From positions 124,001 through 188,000 of the forward strand of contig JBAOHQ010000004.1 in NCBI GenBank assembly GCA_037045185.1: a DNA stretch of 64,000 nucleotides, given 5' to 3'. The notes beneath the pieces were generated by a model. The model saw only the letters and a program-made list of their open reading frames with translations. It was not told the origin of the DNA and made no database searches. This document shows positions 8,237 through 15,934 of the stretch, one piece after another. The stretch is from JAKOUY01 sp037045185. Its GTDB lineage: Bacteria; Actinomycetota; Acidimicrobiia; Acidimicrobiales; Ilumatobacteraceae. Every line of letters starts with the position of its first letter. The first letter of the stretch is position 1. Both the position numbers and the translations under genes were made by a program.

Positions 8237-9638
8237 GTGAACCAGCCATCCCAACCGGGGATGCATCTGCACGATGCGTCGACCGAAGTCCTCACCCAGG
8301 CGATCCTGCGCTACGCCGTCGACCGGATGCGCATGGATGCCCCGCTGGACGGGCCGCGCACCATGGCCGAGCTGCGGGCGATGGCCGGTCACACGGTCAA
8401 CCCGCGGGGCATCGGCGGGCTCGAGGCCCTGCGCGTGTTCACCGACGTCCTGGCGCCGGCGTGCATCTCGGTCGATCACCCGCGGTTCCTGTCGTTCGTG
8501 CCCGCGGCCCCGACGGAGGCCGCCGTGCTGTTCGATCTGGTCGTCGGGGCGTCGAGCATCTACGCCGGATCGTGGCTGGAAGGGGGCGGTGCCGTGTTCG
8601 CCGAGAACGAGGCGCTGCGCTACCTCGCCGACCTGGCCGGCCTGCCCCCTGAGGCCGGCGGCGTGTTCGTCAGCGGCGGCACCGCCGGCAACCTCAGCGC
8701 CCTGATCGCGGCACGCTTCGCCTGGCGCCTCCGGGCCGGCGGGCGCCACGACCGCACCCGCGGCCTCATCCTGGCCAGCGCCGGGGCGCACAGCAGCATC
8801 GCCTCGGGGGCGCGGGCGATGGATGCCGATGTCATCGGCGTCCCCGCCGACGATCACGGCCGGCTGACCGGCGCTGCGGTCCTCGCCACCCTCGACGGGA
8901 TGTCGGACGACGACCGGGACCGCCTGTTCGTCATCGTCGCCACGTCGGGCACCACCAATGCCGGGGTCGTCGACGACCTCCAGGCGATCGCCGACGCGGC
9001 GGAACGGACCGGCGTGTGGATGCACGTCGACGGCGCGTACGGAGGGCGCGGCGCTGGCCGCACCCAGCGTGCGTGGCCGCTTCGCCGGCATCGAGCGCGC
9101 CGACAGCTTCATCGTCGACCCGCACAAGTGGATGTTCGCCCCGTTCGACTGCTGCGCGCTGCTGTACCGCAACCCGGCAATCGCCCGCGCCGCGCACACC
9201 CAGCACGCCGAGTACCTCGACGTCCTGCACGCCGACAACACCGCCACCGCCCCGGAGTGGAACGCCAGCGACTACGCCCATCACCTCAGCCGCCGGGCCC
9301 GCGGCCTGCCGTTCTGGTTCAGCCTGGCAACGCATGGCACCGCGGCGTACGCCGATGCCGTCGAGCACACCCTCGAGGTCGCCCGCCAGACCGCCCGCCT
9401 CGTCGAGGACCGCCCGTACCTCGACCTCATCATGGCGCCCGAGCTCAGCGTCGTGCTGTTCCGCCGCGCCGGGTGGGACCGTGACCAGTACCAGGCGTGG
9501 AGCGACGACCTGCTGCGACGCCAGATCGCTTTCGTCACCCCCACCGGATGGCGCGGCGAGACGGTGCTGCGGCTGTGCATCGTCAACCCGCTGACCACCG
9601 TGGACGACATCACCCTGGTCCTGGATTCGCTGGCGTGA
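8237..9638 (+). CDS. PLP-dependent group II amino-acid decarboxylase, frameshifted in this sequence
   Basis: About 466 residues once two frames are joined. The first frame (8237 to ~9045) gives the substrate/cofactor half with 'FVSGGTAGNLSALIAAR', 'VATSGTTNAGVVDD' and 'HVDGAYGG'. The second frame (to 9638) gives 'SFIVDPHKWMFAPFDC', where the lysine is the Schiff-base residue, and the C-terminal small domain. One extra G in the GGAGGGCGCGG tract at about 9041-9050 accounts for the shift. The family includes glutamate, aromatic-amino-acid and diaminobutyrate decarboxylases, and the substrate cannot be fixed. GTG 8237 is chosen as start. The stop overlaps the deaminase start. All active-site motifs are intact, so a sequence error is likely. 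Confidence 0.82.
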
Positions 9639-11014
9639 TCGAGCCGCGCGTCGACACCGTCCTGCGCCGCGGCCTGCTGGTGGCCACGATGGACGACGAC
9701 CGCCGGGAACTGCCGGGCGGGTGGGTGGCGATCGACGGCGGCCTGATCCACTCCCTTGGCACCTACCGCGACCCACCTCCGCCGGCCAGGGAGAGCATCG
9801 ACTGCTCCGACTGCCTGATCACGCCGGGGTTGATCAACACCCATCACCACCTCTACCAGAACCTGACCAGGGCGTTCCCGCCGATGACCGGCAAGCCGCT
9901 GTTCGGCTGGCTGCAGACCCTGTACCCGCTGTGGCGGGCCATCGACGAGGAGTCGGTGTACGTCAGCACCTTCGTCGGCCTGGCCGAACTGGCACTCAGC
10001 GGGTGCACCACCTCCACCGACCACCTCTACGTCCACCCGCGCGGCGCCGGCGACCTGCTCGGCGCCGAGATCCGCGCCGCACGGGACCTCGGGGTCCGCT
10101 TCCATCCGACACGCGGCTCGATGTCGCTGGGCGAGAGCACGGGCGGCCTACCCCCCGACGACGTCGTGCAGGACGACGACGAGATCCTGGCCGAGAGCGA
10201 GCGGGCCGTGACCCGCTGGCACGATCGCAGCCATGGGGCGATGACCCGGGTCGCCCTGGCCCCGTGCAGCCCGTTCAGCGTGACCGAGGAACTGATGGCG
10301 CGCAGCGCCGAGCTGGCCGAGCGGCTTGACGTGCGCCTGCACACCCACTTCGCCGAGAACAGCGAGGACGACGAGTTCAGCGTCGCCCGCTTCGGCTGCC
10401 GCCCGACGGAGTACCTGGAACGCACCGGCTGGTGCACCGAGCGCACCTGGGTGGCGCACTGCGTCATGCCCAACCCCGACGAGGTGGGCAGGCTCGGGGC
10501 GGCTCGTGTGGGCGTGGCCCACTGCCCGAGCAGCAACATGATCCTGTCCAGCGGGCTCTCCCCCGTCGCCGCGCTGCGCCATGCCGGGTGCCACGTGGGC
10601 CTCGGCGTCGACGGGTCCAGTTCGGCCGACAGCGCCTCACTGTGGATCGAGGCCCGCCAGGCGATGTTGGTGGCCAAGCTGCGCGACGGCGCCGCCGCCG
10701 GGTCGGGGCGCACCTCGCTGGAGATCGCCACGCGCGGCGGGGCGGCGTGCCTTGGGCGGCTGGGCGAGCTCGGGGTCCTGACGCCCGGAGCGGTCGCCGA
10801 CGTCGCCGTGTGGAAGCTCGATGGCCCGGCCTTTGCCGGGGCCGTCGCCGACCCGATCGAGGCCTGGGTCCGCTGCGGCCCGTCGTCGGCCTGGCACACC
10901 ATCGTCGGCGGCCAGCGCATCGTCGACGAGGGCCAGATCACGGCGGCACACCTCACCGAGCACCTCACCACCCACGCCCTGCACGCGGCGCGCATCCAGC
11001 GATTGGTGACGTGA
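9635..11014 (+). CDS. Amidohydrolase, 8-oxoguanine deaminase / ATZ-TRZ family
   Basis: 459 residues from GTG 9635. An amidohydrolase-superfamily metal enzyme: 'INTHHHLYQN' near residue 69 supplies the first metal histidines, 'HTHFAENSEDDEF' near residue 236 the second His and substrate contacts, and 'LGVDGSSSAD' near residue 325 the catalytic Asp. The overall pattern, including 'GCTTSTDHLYVHP' and 'AHCPSSNM', matches 8-oxoguanine deaminases and hydroxyatrazine-type hydrolases. Purine salvage or detoxification fits the neighbouring XDH-like protein, but this is inference. It overlaps the upstream and downstream genes by 4 nt each. Confidence 0.85.
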   Translation: MIEPRVDTVLRRGLLVATMDDDRRELPGGWVAIDGGLIHSLGTYRDPPPPARESIDCSDCLITPGLINTHHHLYQNLTRAFPPMTGKPLFGWLQTLYPLWRAIDEESVYVSTFVGLAELALSGCTTSTDHLYVHPRGAGDLLGAEIRAARDLGVRFHPTRGSMSLGESTGGLPPDDVVQDDDEILAESERAVTRWHDRSHGAMTRVALAPCSPFSVTEELMARSAELAERLDVRLHTHFAENSEDDEFSVARFGCRPTEYLERTGWCTERTWVAHCVMPNPDEVGRLGAARVGVAHCPSSNMILSSGLSPVAALRHAGCHVGLGVDGSSSADSASLWIEARQAMLVAKLRDGAAAGSGRTSLEIATRGGAACLGRLGELGVLTPGAVADVAVWKLDGPAFAGAVADPIEAWVRCGPSSAWHTIVGGQRIVDEGQITAAHLTEHLTTHALHAARIQRLVT

Positions 11015-11595
11015 TCACCGCCTTTCTGGCGGCCTTCGGCCCGGTGTTCCTCGCCGAGCTGCCGGACAAGACGATGTTCGCCTCGCTGGTGCTGACCACC
11101 CGCACCCGGCGGCCGCTGGCGGTGTGGTCCGGCGTGGCCGCAGCGTTCTTGATGCACGTGATCCTGGCGGTGGCGGTGGGCTCGCTGCTGCGCAAGCTGC
11201 CGACGATGCCCGTGCGCCTGGGCATCGCCGCGCTGTTCATCGCCGGTGGGCTGTTCATGCTGCGATCGGCCGGTGCTGCCGACGAGGACGCCGACGGCGC
11301 CGACGGGCCGGCACCGCACAGCTTCGTCCGCGTGGCAGTGACGGCGGCCTCGGTGGTGGGCCTGGCCGAGTTCGGCGACCTCACCCAGCTCACGACCGCG
11401 GGCATCGCCGCCCGCTATGGCCAGCCCGTCGCCGTGGCCGCCGGGGCGTGGAGCGCGCTGCTGTCCGTGGCCGCCCTGGCCGTCACCGCCGGGCAGTGGA
11501 TCGTCAAGCGGGTCCCGTTGCGCCTGATCCAACGCATCGGCGGTGTCCTGTTCGTCGTGTTCGGCATCGTCACGGCGATCAGCGCGTTCAGCTAG
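11011..11595 (+). CDS. GDT1/TMEM165-family membrane protein (UPF0016)
   Basis: 194 residues with six predicted membrane segments in two halves, each carrying a variant of the family motif E-x-G-D-[KR]-[ST]: 'AELPDKTMF' near residue 16 and 'AEFGDLTQL' near residue 120. GDT1 proteins move Mn2+ or Ca2+ across membranes in exchange for protons. Both motifs deviate (Pro for Gly in the first, Leu for Lys/Arg in the second), so ion preference may differ. A charged linker 'DEDADGADG' separates the halves. GTG start overlaps the deaminase stop. Confidence 0.85.
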   Translation: MITAFLAAFGPVFLAELPDKTMFASLVLTTRTRRPLAVWSGVAAAFLMHVILAVAVGSLLRKLPTMPVRLGIAALFIAGGLFMLRSAGAADEDADGADGPAPHSFVRVAVTAASVVGLAEFGDLTQLTTAGIAARYGQPVAVAAGAWSALLSVAALAVTAGQWIVKRVPLRLIQRIGGVLFVVFGIVTAISAFS

Positions 11596-11798
11596 CGATC
11601 CGGTCCCTTCGGGGACTTCACCGTCGCCCACAGCCACAACAGACCGATGAGCACGGCGATGATCGCCACCCCGCGCACCAGCCAGCGGATCGTGCCGATC
11701 ACGGCGCTCAGCACCAGCCAGGCGATGACGGCGACGATCAGCCAGCCGACGATGGTGGAGGTGACCGACCTGCGAGGTGGTTGCGGCGGAGGGGCCAT
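11592..11798 (-). CDS. Small two-pass membrane protein
   Basis: 68 residues: Pro/Arg-rich start, then two hydrophobic segments (residues ~14-34 and ~43-60, ending 'LLWLWATVKS') and a short charged tail. A TAACCT box 6 nt upstream of the ATG suggests its own leaderless promoter, which supports expression. Convergent with the GDT1 gene (4-nt overlap). The function is unknown. Confidence 0.55.
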   Translation of the reverse strand: MAPPPQPPRRSVTSTIVGWLIVAVIAWLVLSAVIGTIRWLVRGVAIIAVLIGLLWLWATVKSPKGPDR

Positions 11799-11804
11799 CA
11801 GCCC

Positions 11805-11810
11805 AGGTTA
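11805..11810 (-). promoter_or_regulatory. -10 box TAACCT for small membrane protein
   Basis: The minus strand reads TAACCT, 6 nt, ATG (11798). It is the same leaderless geometry as at other genes here. Confidence 0.4.
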
Positions 11811-12479
11811 GGACCAGCGGCTCTGACCGAAGCGGTAGCCCACCGAGCGCACCGTCTGGATCAGGTTGGCGTGCTCCTCGCCGAGCTTGGCCCGCAAGCG
11901 GCGGATGTGCACGTCCACGGTCCTGGCGCCGCCGAAGTACTCGTAGCCCCACACCCGGCTGAGCAGCGTCTCCCGGGTGAACACCTTGCCGGGGCTCTGG
12001 GCCAGGAACTTCAAGAGCTCGTACTCCATGTAGGTGAGGTCCAGCGGGCGGCCCTCGATGGTGGCCTGGTAGGTCTCCAGGTTCAACGCCAGATCGGCGT
12101 AGGCGACGGTCTCCCCCGCGGCCGGCGACCCCGTGGCGCGAACGAACAGGTGGCGCAAGCGGGCCTCGACCTCGGCCGGATGGAACGGGGTGAGGCAGAA
12201 GTCCTCGAACAGGTCGCCGTGGGTGTCCAGCTCGCCCAGCTGCGCGCCGCCCACCAGCACCAGCACCGGCAGCTCCGCGGACCGGGCGCGCACCGATCGG
12301 CACAGCGACCATCCGGCCTCGACGGAGGCGTCGGACTCGAGGGCCACCACGACCCCCGACCACTCGTTGGCGGTGAGGTCGTCGGCGCCGTCGATCCCCT
12401 TCCAGCGGAACCCGGCCAAGTCCAGTGTGCGGGCCAGCTCCGGTGACGGCGCCGCGGGGAACACGGCCAGCAGGTCCAT
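11808..12479 (-). CDS. GlnR-like atypical OmpR-family response regulator
   Basis: 223 residues. The N-terminal receiver-like domain (1-~110) lacks the phospho-acceptor aspartate: the strand reads 'GVVVALESD' where VLLDLxLPD is usual. It also lacks the switch lysine ('CLTPFHP'). The C-terminal winged helix (~130-223) is well conserved: 'LTYMEYELLKFLAQSPGKVF', 'VDVHIRRLRAKLGE', 'IQTVRSVGYRF'. Orphan regulators of this kind in actinobacteria (GlnR) control nitrogen assimilation without phosphorylation. It lies 11 nt downstream of glutamine synthetase on the same strand, which strongly supports a nitrogen role. An in-frame GTG at 12488 is an alternative start. Confidence 0.8.
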   Translation of the reverse strand: MDLLAVFPAAPSPELARTLDLAGFRWKGIDGADDLTANEWSGVVVALESDASVEAGWSLCRSVRARSAELPVLVLVGGAQLGELDTHGDLFEDFCLTPFHPAEVEARLRHLFVRATGSPAAGETVAYADLALNLETYQATIEGRPLDLTYMEYELLKFLAQSPGKVFTRETLLSRVWGYEYFGGARTVDVHIRRLRAKLGEEHANLIQTVRSVGYRFGQSRWS

Positions 12480-12490
12480 GACCAGCACGC

Positions 12491-13837
12491 CTACAGGGCC
12501 CTCAGGTAGCGGTCGATCTCGTAGCCGCTGACATGGGTCTTGTAGGCCCGCCACTCGGCCCGCTTGTTGCGCAGGAACCACTCGAAGATGTGCTCACCCA
12601 GCGCCTCGTGGACCAACTCGCTGCGCTCCATCACCCGCAGGGCGTCGGCCAGCGACGCCGGCAGCGTGTCGATCCCCAGCTTGGCCAGCGCGGCGTCGTC
12701 CATCTCGAACAGGTTGCTGTCGGCCTCCGGGGGGAGCTCGTAGCCCTCACGCACGCCGCGCAGCCCGGCCGCCAGGATCACGCTGAAGGCCAGGTAGGGG
12801 TTGCACGACGGATCGGGCGAGCGGTACTCCAGGCGGGTGGCGTTGGGGTTGCCGCGCTTGGCGATGGGTACCCGGACGAGGCCGCTGCGGTTGTTGCGCG
12901 CCCAGCTCACGTGCACCGGCGCCTCGAAGCCCGGCACCAGTCGCTTGTAGCTGTTCACCGTCTGGTTGGTGACCGCGGTGATCTCGGCCGCGTGGCGCAG
13001 CAGCCCGGCCATGAACGCCTTGGCCACCGCAGAGAGGCTGTACGGGTCGTCCTCGGCGTAGAAGGCGTTGGTGTCGCCGTCGAACAACGACAGGTGGACG
13101 TGCATCCCGCTGCCCTGCACGCCCTCCAGCGGCTTGGGCATGAACGTGGCATGCACACCCTGGCTGGCGGCCACCTCCTTCACCACCAGGCGGAAGGTCA
13201 TGATGCTGTCGGCCATCGTCAACGCATCGGTGTGCCGCAGGTCGATCTCGTGCTGGCTCGGGGCGTCCTCGTGGAAGCTGTACTCCACCGGGATGCTCAT
13301 CGTCTCCAGCGTGCGGATGGTCTGCTTGCGCAGCGACCCGGCCACGTCGGTGGTGGTGAGGTCGAAGAAGCCGCCCTCGTCCAGCGGCACCGGGCGCTGG
13401 TCGGGCGTGGGCGGAGCGAAGTAGAAGAACTCGATGTCGGGCGAGACGTAGAAGCTGTACCCGGCAGCCTGCGCCGCGGCCAGGTTGCGGCGCAGCACCT
13501 GGCGCGGGTCGCCAGCGAAGTCCGACCCGTCGAGGCAACGGATGTCACAGAACACGCGAGCCTCGGTGGCCTTCGGGTCACCCCAGGGCAGCACCTCGAA
13601 CGTGTTCGGGTCAGGCACGGCCAGGACATCGCTCTCCTGGATGCGGCTGAACCCGTCGATCGACGAGCCGTCGAAGGTCATCCCGTCCTCCAGCGCGCTC
13701 TGCATCTCCGCCGGGCTGATGGCGAAGCTCTTCAGGTTGCCGAGGACGTCCGTGAACCACAGACGTACGAGCCGCACACCGCGTTCTTCCACGGTGTGCA
13801 GCACGTAGTCACGCTGTTGTTCGAGCATCGAACCCAC
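12491..13837 (-). CDS. glnA: Glutamine synthetase type I (alpha-like, no adenylylation site)
   Basis: 448 residues. Forms glutamine from glutamate, ammonia and ATP in the cytoplasm. It carries 'DGSSIDGFSRIQESD', 'FHEDAPSQHEIDLRH', the metal/ATP loop 'HVHLSLFDG', 'NSYKRLVPGFEAP' and 'RNNRSGLVRVP', all standard GSI signatures. At the position of the adenylylated tyrosine of GSI-beta (NLYDLPPEE) the sequence is 'NLFEMDD', so covalent control by GlnE is not expected. GTG 13837 follows a TAGCAT box by 6 nt. ATG 13828 with GGGAGG is an alternative. Cotranscribed with the GlnR-like gene. Confidence 0.95.
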   Translation of the reverse strand: MGSMLEQQRDYVLHTVEERGVRLVRLWFTDVLGNLKSFAISPAEMQSALEDGMTFDGSSIDGFSRIQESDVLAVPDPNTFEVLPWGDPKATEARVFCDIRCLDGSDFAGDPRQVLRRNLAAAQAAGYSFYVSPDIEFFYFAPPTPDQRPVPLDEGGFFDLTTTDVAGSLRKQTIRTLETMSIPVEYSFHEDAPSQHEIDLRHTDALTMADSIMTFRLVVKEVAASQGVHATFMPKPLEGVQGSGMHVHLSLFDGDTNAFYAEDDPYSLSAVAKAFMAGLLRHAAEITAVTNQTVNSYKRLVPGFEAPVHVSWARNNRSGLVRVPIAKRGNPNATRLEYRSPDPSCNPYLAFSVILAAGLRGVREGYELPPEADSNLFEMDDAALAKLGIDTLPASLADALRVMERSELVHEALGEHIFEWFLRNKRAEWRAYKTHVSGYEIDRYLRAL

Positions 13838-13843
13838 CCTCCC

Positions 13844-13849
13844 ATGCTA
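13844..13849 (-). promoter_or_regulatory. -10 box TAGCAT for glnA
   Basis: TAGCAT, then GGGAGG, then GTG (13837). The hexamer between box and start doubles as a ribosome site for the ATG at 13828, so either start could be used. Confidence 0.45.
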
Positions 13850-13900
13850 TGAGCGAGAGCGACGATGCTCCGCCGGGCGGCATCGCCGCCGATTGCCTGC

Positions 13901-14899
13901 TCAGCCGCAGACGGTTTCGAGGATCAGCCGGGTCACCGTGTACGGATCGCAGTTGGCGTTCGGCCGACGGTCCTCGGCGTAGCCCTTGTGGTCACGGGCC
14001 ACCTGCCACGGGATGCGGATGCTGGCGCCGCGGTGCGACACGCCGTAGCTGAACTTGTTCCACGGCGCCGTCTCGTGGGCGCCGGTGAGGCGGCTCTGGA
14101 TGTCGTCGCCGTAGTTGGTCACGTGCAACTCGACCTTCTTGCTCAGCGACTTGCAGGCCGCCTCGATGGCCGCGTAGTCCTCACGCATCGCCTTGGTGGA
14201 GAAGTTGGTGTGCGCGCCGGCGCCGTTCCAGTCACCACGCTTGGGCTTGGCGGCGAAGCTGATGACCACGTCGTAGTCCTCGGCGATGCGGTGCAGCAAC
14301 CAGCGGGCCACGTACATGTGGTCGCTGACGGTCAGCGCGTCGGCGGCCCCGATCTGGAACTCCCACTGGCCGGGCATGACCTCGGCGTTGGTGCCCTCGA
14401 TCATCAGGCCGGCATCGATGCACGCCTGGGTGTGCTCCTCGATGATCTCCCGGCCGACGACGCGGCCTGCGCCCACGCCGCAGTAGTACGGGCCCTGCGG
14501 CTCGGGGACGCCACCGCCGACGGGAAAGCCGAGCGGCGTGCCGTCGAGGCGCATCATCGTGTACTCCTGCTCGATGCCGTAGATCATCTCCTGCTTGGAG
14601 TACTTCTTGGCCGACTTCTCGCAGGTGGCCCGGGTGTTGGTGGGGTGCGGCTTCAGCGTCTCGGCCAGCAGCACGTCACACAGCACGAGCACGTTGTGCC
14701 CACCGCGGAGCGGATCGGGGCAGGTAAACACGGGACGCAGTACGCAGTCGCTGTGGTCGCCGGTGGCCTGATTGGTGGACGAGCCGTCGAAGCCCCAGAT
14801 CGGAGGCTGCTTGCCATCGGCGAGGATCTTGGTCTTCGAGCGCAGCAGAGGCGTCGGCGTGGTGCCATCGATCCAGATGTATTCGGCTTGATACGGCAC
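13901..14899 (-). CDS. glnII: Glutamine synthetase type II (eukaryote-type)
   Basis: 332 residues, the compact GSII length. Motifs: 'AEYIWIDGT' at the N-terminus, 'PPIWGFDGSSTNQATGDHSD', 'YGIEQEYTMM', 'GPYYCGVGAGRVVGREIIEE', 'MPGQWEFQIG', 'GDWNGAGAHTNFSTKAMRE' and 'SHRGASIRIP'. GTG start at 14899 sits behind AAAGGACGA. GSII is usually induced under nitrogen limitation. It lies directly upstream of GSI on the same strand with 63 nt between, though each has its own start signals. Together with the GlnR-like regulator this forms a nitrogen-assimilation cluster. Confidence 0.95.
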   Translation of the reverse strand: MPYQAEYIWIDGTTPTPLLRSKTKILADGKQPPIWGFDGSSTNQATGDHSDCVLRPVFTCPDPLRGGHNVLVLCDVLLAETLKPHPTNTRATCEKSAKKYSKQEMIYGIEQEYTMMRLDGTPLGFPVGGGVPEPQGPYYCGVGAGRVVGREIIEEHTQACIDAGLMIEGTNAEVMPGQWEFQIGAADALTVSDHMYVARWLLHRIAEDYDVVISFAAKPKRGDWNGAGAHTNFSTKAMREDYAAIEAACKSLSKKVELHVTNYGDDIQSRLTGAHETAPWNKFSYGVSHRGASIRIPWQVARDHKGYAEDRRPNANCDPYTVTRLILETVCG

Positions 14900-15051
14900 A
14901 GGTCGTCCTTTGTTTCGGGAATATGACCAGGGCATCCAACCGGTCGGCCGTATCCGCGCCGTTTCTCGTTTGTGAACGCTGTGTAAACCGCGCCGGACGG
15001 TGGCGCGTGCGAGACGGGAACCGGGCGGCGTTACGGTGACGTCCAACCGCC

Positions 15052-15930
15052 ATGAACCGTCGCCGTTTCCTCTGCCTCGCCGCCCCCGTCGCCCTCGTCG
15101 CCCTCGACGGCGGCCGGATCGCCCGGGCCACCACGCCGTCCACGCCCCCGGCGCCGTCCACGCCCGGCACCGGCGTCGTGTCCCCGACGATCCCGCTCCC
15201 CGTCGATCCGGCAACTCCGGTGATCCGCCTGACGTCGGAGGGTGGCTTCGTTCCCCGCGGCTGGGACTTCTCCGCCCCGCCGATGCTGCTGATCACCGCC
15301 GGCGGCGACGTGTACCGCAGCGGGGCGATGACCGCCGAGTTCCCCGGCCCGCTCCTGCTACCCATCGACCACCAGCGACTCACCCCTGCCGGGGTGCAGA
15401 AGGTCATGCGCGCCGCCGACCTGGCCGGACTGCTGGCGCCTCCGCCCGACTACAACGACGTGGACTTCCAGATCACCGACGTCGCCACGACGGTGCTGAC
15501 GATCACCACGGGCGCCGGCGCCGTCAGCCACGCCGCCTACGCCCTGGGCATCAGCCCGGACGGCAGCGGCAAGGAGGTCACCCCGGCGCGCCAGAAGCTC
15601 AAGGCGTTCGTGGACGTGCTGGCCACCCTCGACTCGCTGGTCGGCGCCGATCTCTCCGCGCCGACGCCGTTCGAGCCGACCGAGTACCGGATGGTCGCCT
15701 TCCCGGTGAACATCGCCGACTATGCCGGCAACGACCCACAACCCGTGGTCAAGGACTGGCCGGCCGGCACGGGCGTCACCCTCAGCACCGCCGACCAGTG
15801 CACCCGGGTGGCCGCGGACCAGGTGGCGGCGTTGTTCGCCGACGCTTCGCAGCTGACGTTCTTCGCCGAGGCGGGCACCACCTACCAGGTGTTCACCCGC
15901 GGCGTGCTGCCGGGAGACGCGACCTGTTGA
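15052..15930 (+). CDS. Secreted protein of unknown function
   Basis: 292 residues with an N-terminal 'MNRRRFLCLAAPVALVAL' export signal (Arg-rich n-region, Tat-like), then a Thr/Pro-rich linker and a beta-rich domain starting 'VIRLTSEGGFVPRGWDF'. That domain carries the pattern 'YRSGAMTAEFPGPLLLP', reminiscent of secreted domains in large actinobacterial 'hypothetical' families. Two Cys near the C-terminus ('TADQCTRV' and terminal 'DATC') could pair. Divergent from GSII and convergent with the LCP gene. No enzyme motif is seen. Confidence 0.75.
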   Translation: MNRRRFLCLAAPVALVALDGGRIARATTPSTPPAPSTPGTGVVSPTIPLPVDPATPVIRLTSEGGFVPRGWDFSAPPMLLITAGGDVYRSGAMTAEFPGPLLLPIDHQRLTPAGVQKVMRAADLAGLLAPPPDYNDVDFQITDVATTVLTITTGAGAVSHAAYALGISPDGSGKEVTPARQKLKAFVDVLATLDSLVGADLSAPTPFEPTEYRMVAFPVNIADYAGNDPQPVVKDWPAGTGVTLSTADQCTRVAADQVAALFADASQLTFFAEAGTTYQVFTRGVLPGDATC

Positions 15931-15934
15931 CCGG

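Noticed and set aside
10027..12363. A 778-codon open frame on the minus strand
   Set aside because: It runs antisense through the amidohydrolase, GDT1 and the regulator gene, has Arg/Gly/Pro-rich low-complexity sequence, and shows no domain. It is a GC-driven shadow.
14900..15051. Riboswitch or attenuator upstream of glutamine synthetase II
   Set aside because: The 150 nt between the divergent starts show no glutamine-riboswitch consensus or clear alternative hairpins that I could identify.
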